A DNA stretch of 19,387 bases from an uncultured Alphaproteobacteria bacterium. GTDB lineage: Bacteria > Pseudomonadota > Alphaproteobacteria > Rickettsiales > UBA1997. Each line of letters opens with the position of its first letter. The first letter of the stretch is position 1. The DNA lies in NCBI GenBank assembly GCA_903898475.1, contig CAIUFU010000046.1, positions 1 to 19,387 on the forward strand. Reading direction: 5' to 3'. Below the pieces are notes generated by a model. It was not told the origin of the DNA. It made no database searches and saw nothing but the letters and a program-made list of their open reading frames with translations. Below, in pieces: positions 15,682 through 19,387 of this stretch. A program made the position numbers and the translations under genes.

Positions 15682-15858
15682 TTATTTTTTAAATTCTTTT
15701 TCCCGTAAGGCTTCTTTGATGTGGCGCAAAAGCTTGAAAATGTTGGATCCGCAAAGTCTTAAAACTGCGCCTAAAATCAAAATCACAAAAAAAAAATACA
15801 AGTGACGTAGAAAGAAATCATCAATTTTAAAAGTGGCGCCAGAGCATGAATGTGGCAC
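15682..15858 (-). CDS. Possible small single-span membrane protein ahead of the MBOAT gene
   Basis: A 58-codon frame read from GTG at 15858 to TAA at 15682, stopping 8 bp before the MBOAT start. Residues about 20-34 are a good membrane span (YFFFVILILGAVLRL), followed by a basic amphipathic tail (NIFKLLRHIKEALREKEFKK), suggesting a cytoplasmic C-terminus. The start is uncertain. The GTG directly follows an in-frame stop and has a close GGAG; ATT or TTG codons further in are alternatives. A run of ten A on the plus strand (15787-15796) lies in the span, and an ATG at 15821 would enter this frame if the run held one more base. I recognise no family. Confidence 0.4.
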   Translation of the reverse strand: MPHSCSGATFKIDDFFLRHLYFFFVILILGAVLRLCGSNIFKLLRHIKEALREKEFKK

Positions 15859-15921
15859 TTACTCCACTCTCGGTGACACCCAGAAGGAAGTAGCACACCG
15901 AGGAAAAAATGACTTCGATGT

Positions 15922-16935
15922 CTAAAACAACACTGCCACTCCTTGGTCGAGGAGAAGTTGGTTTAGGTAAATTCCGCTGTCGGCGATTTCTTGGGGGTCG
16001 CGGTTTTTTTCGCCCAAAAAAACGTCGCAAACGTAGCGGCCGTAAACATCGGTGGCGGTGGTTTTGACGATTAAGAACGGCACGTCTTTGAGAATTTTTT
16101 CTAAAGCTTTAGCGCTTTTTTTGCCCGCGGCGCTGCTTAATTCAGGGGCGTTTATGCCGCGCAGGCGTAAGATTTCGCGGTGGGTTAATTTGAAACCCAA
16201 ATCTAAAATCACATGCAAAGTGTCGCCGTCGATTACGCGCTCGAGCTCGGCTTTGTAGATGTTCATTTTTTTGTTTGAGTCGGGCAATTTTTTGAAAGAG
16301 TACTCACCTCCCTCAACAAAAGACTGCACCACTTGGTCGCCGCTTTTAAGGGCTTTGGGCAAAGTTTCTTCAACCTCGCGAAAAATGTTGAAGCCGCAAT
16401 CAATGTAAAGCTTTTGCGCCACGCCTTGTTTGATTAGCGGGTAAGAAAAAATTTGGCCGCGTTTGGCTTGCAGTTTTTTGCCTGAAGGCTCTCGCTTAGC
16501 GCTGGTGACGCGGATTTGTGAGATTTTCGATTTTGCCACTTCAGTTTGAAGAGCATCCCCACTCCAACCATTTTCTCGCGACAAATTTTCTAGCTCTTTG
16601 CGGTCTTCCTCTTTTTTTACTCCACTTAAAACTCGGTAGTGACTCCAGTTTAATTTGTCGTCGTCTTTGGGAAGTTTGGGGTAGGCTTTGTAAAAGCTAC
16701 GCATTTTGTAAAGAACGCTTTTAGCAATTCCTAAATCGCTTTCGATCTGCAAAACTAGGTGCTTGTCGTAGTCTTGCTGGATATTTTCTGCCAAATGTTC
16801 GTCGAGTGTTTTTCCAATTTGCCACGCCATCACAACCTTTTGTCGGGTAATATTTTTCTGCGCTTCGTCAACATGTGTTCGAAGTTTTAAAAGCAGTGTA
16901 GCGTAGTTATTCAAAGTGATTTGTTGCTCGGTCAT
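15922..16935 (-). CDS. Nuclease with DUF1016 N-terminal domain fused to a staphylococcal-nuclease-like domain
   Basis: 337 residues. Residues about 8-135 match the DUF1016 N-terminal domain known from YhcG-type PD-(D/E)XK nucleases, with VVMAWQIGKTLDEHL (34-48), LYKMRSFYKAYPKLP and LNWSHYRVL (95-103). Residues about 226-337 are a thermonuclease (SNase) domain: calcium-site Asp in VIDGDT (234-239), catalytic Arg257 and Glu265 in LRLRGINAPE, and Arg300 in TDVYGRYVCDVF. All three main catalytic positions of staphylococcal nuclease are kept. The usual YhcG nuclease domain is absent, so one nuclease appears to have replaced another. There is no signal peptide, so it should act in the cytoplasm, perhaps in DNA restriction, repair or mobile-element control. 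It lies 63 bp upstream of the small ORF and MBOAT cluster but has no obvious functional link to it. Confidence 0.9.
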   Translation of the reverse strand: MTEQQITLNNYATLLLKLRTHVDEAQKNITRQKVVMAWQIGKTLDEHLAENIQQDYDKHLVLQIESDLGIAKSVLYKMRSFYKAYPKLPKDDDKLNWSHYRVLSGVKKEEDRKELENLSRENGWSGDALQTEVAKSKISQIRVTSAKREPSGKKLQAKRGQIFSYPLIKQGVAQKLYIDCGFNIFREVEETLPKALKSGDQVVQSFVEGGEYSFKKLPDSNKKMNIYKAELERVIDGDTLHVILDLGFKLTHREILRLRGINAPELSSAAGKKSAKALEKILKDVPFLIVKTTATDVYGRYVCDVFLGEKNRDPQEIADSGIYLNQLLLDQGVAVLF

Positions 16936-16960
16936 TTGCTTTTTTTAATTGGTTTTTTCA

Positions 16961-16983
16961 ACTGTTGCCTGGCAGGCAACAGT
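16961..16983. promoter_or_regulatory. Hairpin upstream of the DUF1016-SNase gene
   Basis: A 9-bp perfect stem, actgttgcc (16961-16969) with ggcaacagt (16975-16983), can extend by one more pair. It lies 25 bp upstream of the nuclease ATG. On the plus strand seven T follow at 16989-16995, which is terminator-like, but no plus-strand gene precedes it. It may be an operator or 5' leader structure for the nuclease. The rest of 16984-17175 shows no gene and no clear promoter. Confidence 0.35.
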
Positions 16984-17175
16984 GCTACTTTTTTTACCCA
17001 ACCCTTTAAAATCAAAGCTTTTGCGACCTCACTGTGTCAAAACTGTACTAAGTCAAATCAACTAGAAAGGTCTTATTTTCTAAAATTTTGCAACCCCCAG
17101 TTGGCAATTTTTGTTGAAAGATAAATCGCTGCCGCCATTTGGTCTAATTAAATTCTCTCAATTTTTTTAGATCAA

Positions 17176-18853
17176 ATGCCAAGCCAATTAATTAGCGCCA
17201 TTAAGCGCAACCAAAATGTGTCACTAGACGACCTAAAACGCTTTCAAGATGCCAAAATTGATTTCAACGAAACCGATCCGCCGCGGCAACACTGCACTTA
17301 CTCTAGCTGCAGAAAGGGGGATGAAAGATTTGGTACTGAATTTGCTGCAACTTCCAAGCATCTTGATTCAGGGAAAGGCGATTGAACTGGCTGACAAAAA
17401 TAACCACCGCGAGATTGCTGAAATCATTCATGACAAGGTCGTAAAAATTGGCTTAAATGCCAGCTTGTTTGAGGCCATCGCAGCCCCCAACAACCCTGAA
17501 AAATACCAAACTATTCAAGATCTAATCGCGCAAGGAGCTGAATTGAACACTCACAACGCCGAGGACGAAACGCCTTTGATGCTGGCTGCAAGACAAAATG
17601 ACGTGGAGCTTGCGACAATTCTTTTCAACCATCAAACGCTTATTCTTAGTTACATAAATGCCCGAGGCCGCTCAGCAGAAAGAATTGCCGAAGAAATGGG
17701 CTCTACAGAAATTCTTGAGATAATTGAGCAGCGGCGCCAAATCTTGAACGAATCTCTGATTGATCACATTTCAAGCCGCGATCTTACTTCTGAAAAAAAA
17801 TGCAACATCTCACAACAACTACTGCTGCTCGGTGCTAGCCCTAATGCGGTTAATCAGCATGGTAATTCAGCTTTGATGATTGCAGCTTTCCAAGGTGATT
17901 TGGCTTTAGCGCAAAAATTTATTTCTCACCCCCAAATTACTCTCAATTACCGCAACGAAAATCACCAAGCGATCAACATTGCAACCGACAACGACACACC
18001 TGAAATTGTTGAGGCGATTGAGCAGCGGCGCCAAAATTTTAACCAAAGAATGTTGAAAGCCTTTCACAATCCGCAAATCCCCACGCAGCGAAAATCAGCA
18101 TTTGTCACAGCAATGCTAGAGCGCGGAGCAGATCCTGATGCCAAAAACGATCAGGGCGTTTCAGCTTTGATGCTGGCAGTTACTCAAGATGATTTTGCAA
18201 GCGTCCAAGCACTGTGCCGCTATGGCGTCAGAATTGATCGCGAGGCTTTGCAAAGCGCCCAAGATCATGGTTTTAGAAATGTTTTTAACCGAATGGTTTT
18301 CGACGCCGCCTCTCAAAATGGTGGAAGATCTCGCGCAACTTACCGAGATGATGTGGAAAATATTTTGGAGCTTCTTGAAACAACTTTGCAAAGTGATCCT
18401 AAGGCAAATTTTTTCTCTACCTCCTCCTTAGTAGCCTTAGCTATAGCCGAGCCCACTCTAAATTTGGTAACTTTGGCGAAGGAGAGATTGCGAGAATATC
18501 CTAAATTTTCCGAAGAAGATAAAATTACTTTTTTGTTAAGAATTGACCAAGCGGTCACCTTGAGAATGACGGCGGATGGAGTGGAATCGGAAGAAGAAGG
18601 GGTTGTAGAAAATCACAGCAACAAAAGAAAATTTGACATGAGTGAAAGCGAAACTCCCGAAGCAAAAATCGGCCGCACTGAAGTTTCAGAAGTTAGTGCT
18701 TTTGTGGCAAACCTGCCCGCAGATTTAATCAGGCCTACCGCATCCAGAGGCTCAACAAATTTCGACAGCATCACCATTCCCAACCCAAGCCCCGCAATCT
18801 TCGGTGAATCCACTGTTTTTAGGGCGTTTTCTCAAAATGGCGTGAAGCGGTAA
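17176..18853 (+). CDS. Ankyrin-repeat protein, apparently interrupted by a +1 frameshift near the N-terminus
   Basis: The long open frame starts at ATG 17249 (534 residues), but its first ten residues (MPKLISTKPI) do not look like ankyrin. A better N-terminus is in another frame from ATG 17176: MPSQLISAIKRNQNVSLDDL onward to KIDFNETD. Removing one C at 17278 or 17279 joins NETD to RRGNTALTLAAERG, a standard ankyrin repeat start, and gives about 558 residues. Further ankyrin-like units include AEDETPLMLAARQNDVELA, HGNSALMIAAFQGDLALA and DQGVSALMLAVTQDDFASV. A longer unit recurs every 98 residues; attgagcagcggcgccaaa occurs at 17723-17741 and again at 18017-18035. The C-terminal 100 residues are polar and unrelated to ankyrin. 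Such proteins bind other proteins and in Rickettsiales are often type IV secreted effectors. Secretion here is inference. Confidence 0.85.
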
Positions 18854-18873
18854 AAAACTCGAAAACGAGCATC

Positions 18874-19039
18874 CCCCTCCTTTTCAAGGAGGAGTTAGGG
18901 GTGGTTATTCCAAGAATTCGTAATGATTTTTTTATAAAAAAACACAAAGGCCCCAACACCATTTACGCGAAAACATAACACCTCGAATTAACATCCCACC
19001 CGCGAATAACCACCCCAACTCCTCCTTGAAAAGGAGGGG
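18874..19039. repeat. Inverted pair of the 37-bp palindromic repeat (pair 2, opposite arrangement)
   Basis: Two further copies of the unit seen at 10912-11014. The left copy (18874-18910) differs from the pair 1 right arm at two positions. The right copy (19004-19039) is 36 bp, one C shorter, and like the pair 1 left arm is followed by CTTTAG. Here the GAATAACC ends face inward, across a 93-bp spacer, the reverse of pair 1. The pair lies between the convergent ends of the ankyrin gene and the LpxR-like fragment and could act as a bidirectional terminator. A small ctcg-aaaa-cgag hairpin (18858-18869) follows the ankyrin stop just before it. Confidence 0.92.
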
Positions 19040-19055
19040 CTTTAGCGTCGAGTTC

Positions 19056-19313
19056 TCAAAACCGGTAAGACAAAGTTACGCCGCCGAAATGGTCGTAGGT
19101 TTTCGAGCTGCCTTTGAATTGGCGGGTGGAAATTGAGTTAACAAAAGAAAGGCGCACCTCTTTGTAAATGATTGCCGCGCCAATTTGGGCGCTGCCAACT
19201 AGAAGCTTTTTGTCTAGAGCAGTTAGGGTCCCCAACTTTTTCTTTTCAAGTAGGTCTTTTAGCATTTGTAAAATGCCATCTATGTCGTATTGAACGTCTG
19301 TAACGGGTGCTTA
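19056..19313 (-). pseudogene. C-terminal remnant of a probable LpxR-family (DUF2219) outer-membrane protein
   Basis: The frame is open from a stop at 19311-19313 to TGA at 19056; an ATG at 19265 would give 69 residues. The C-terminal part, with LDKKLLV, IYKEVRLSF, STRQFKGS and the last strand FGGVTLSYRF, resembles the end of LpxR-type lipid A 3'-O-deacylases, outer-membrane beta-barrels of about 300 residues that end in an aromatic residue. No signal peptide and no earlier strands are present, and other frames upstream to the window edge give no continuation that I can recognise. It is most likely a truncated remnant. The LpxR assignment rests on a short C-terminal likeness recalled from the family and is moderate. 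Confidence 0.5.
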
Positions 19314-19387
19314 CATTATTTCCTGCGGACTTTCTTACACTTTCTTATATTGAGGCGGCCTTGAAGCGATTGGAGACTTCGGATCCA

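Noticed and set aside
15827..16030. Minus-strand ORF of 67 codons (MRRFFGRKKPRPP...)
   Set aside because: Most of it overlaps the end of the DUF1016-SNase gene in another frame, is Arg/Pro-rich in the manner of shadow frames, and the rest is intergenic.
16961..16995. Intrinsic terminator on the plus strand
   Set aside because: The hairpin and T run are present but no plus-strand gene lies upstream, so it is listed only as a possible regulatory hairpin.
17176..17385. Plus-strand ORF of 69 codons as a separate small gene
   Set aside because: Its first 34 residues complete the ankyrin protein, while the part after 17278 is out-of-frame translation of the ankyrin gene. It is better read as the 5' part of a frameshifted gene.
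18161..18813. Minus-strand ORFs opposite the ankyrin gene (about 66-76 codons)
   Set aside because: They lie wholly antisense to a coding frame with clear ankyrin repeats and show no recognisable domain or start signal.
19056..19313. Reading the LpxR-like fragment as a gene interrupted by an in-frame palindromic element of the Rickettsia RPE kind
   Set aside because: The middle segment seems to align with the family around LDKKLLV without needing an insertion, and the segment has no strong inverted repeat.

Overview
The window looks like a piece of chromosome from a host-associated alphaproteobacterium, plausibly Rickettsiales or a neighbouring lineage. The sequence is A+T-rich. It carries a VirB10-type type IV secretion protein, an ankyrin-repeat protein, an NtrX-like regulator that has lost the sigma-54 contact motif, a DUF299 (pyruvate phosphate dikinase / PEP synthase) regulatory protein, and several broken or split genes. 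The taxonomic placement is inference, since no rRNA or close reference is available here.

Layout. Positions 1-147 hold the tail of an unidentified plus-strand gene that ends at a strong bidirectional terminator (172-211). Two tandem minus-strand pseudopilin paralogues follow (295-1329, 1347-2318). A plus-strand tRNA-Ala(TGC) with its own promoter sits at 2382-2457. A tightly packed minus-strand block, read from 8603 down to 2576, then contains virB10, the DUF299 kinase/phosphorylase, an ntrX-like regulator, galU, an unknown membrane protein and fabD. Gaps in this block are 25 bp or less, and the ntrX stop overlaps the galU start. Upstream of that block is a 727-residue fusion of a PlsC-like acyltransferase with an alpha/beta hydrolase (8674-10857).

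A perfect 37-bp inverted repeat (10912-11014) separates this from a second minus-strand cluster (11034-15858): a possible small membrane ORF, an MBOAT O-acyltransferase, two SGNH/AlgX-like periplasmic proteins in tandem, and the C-terminal half of PurL. The MBOAT and SGNH proteins form a plausible cell-surface polysaccharide O-acetylation system, in which the MBOAT passes acyl groups across the membrane and the SGNH proteins transfer them. A nuclease that joins a DUF1016 N-terminal domain to a staphylococcal-nuclease domain lies upstream (15922-16935).

The right end has a plus-strand ankyrin-repeat gene that appears interrupted near its start by one extra base (17176-18853). A second pair of the 37-bp palindromic repeat follows in the opposite arrangement (18874-19039), and then a C-terminal fragment of what looks like an LpxR-family outer-membrane protein (19056-19313).

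No single segment is an obvious new defence or mobile system. The best leads are the two domain fusions, the regulator with degenerate ATPase motifs, the half-length purL cut exactly at a domain boundary, and the paired palindromic repeats.
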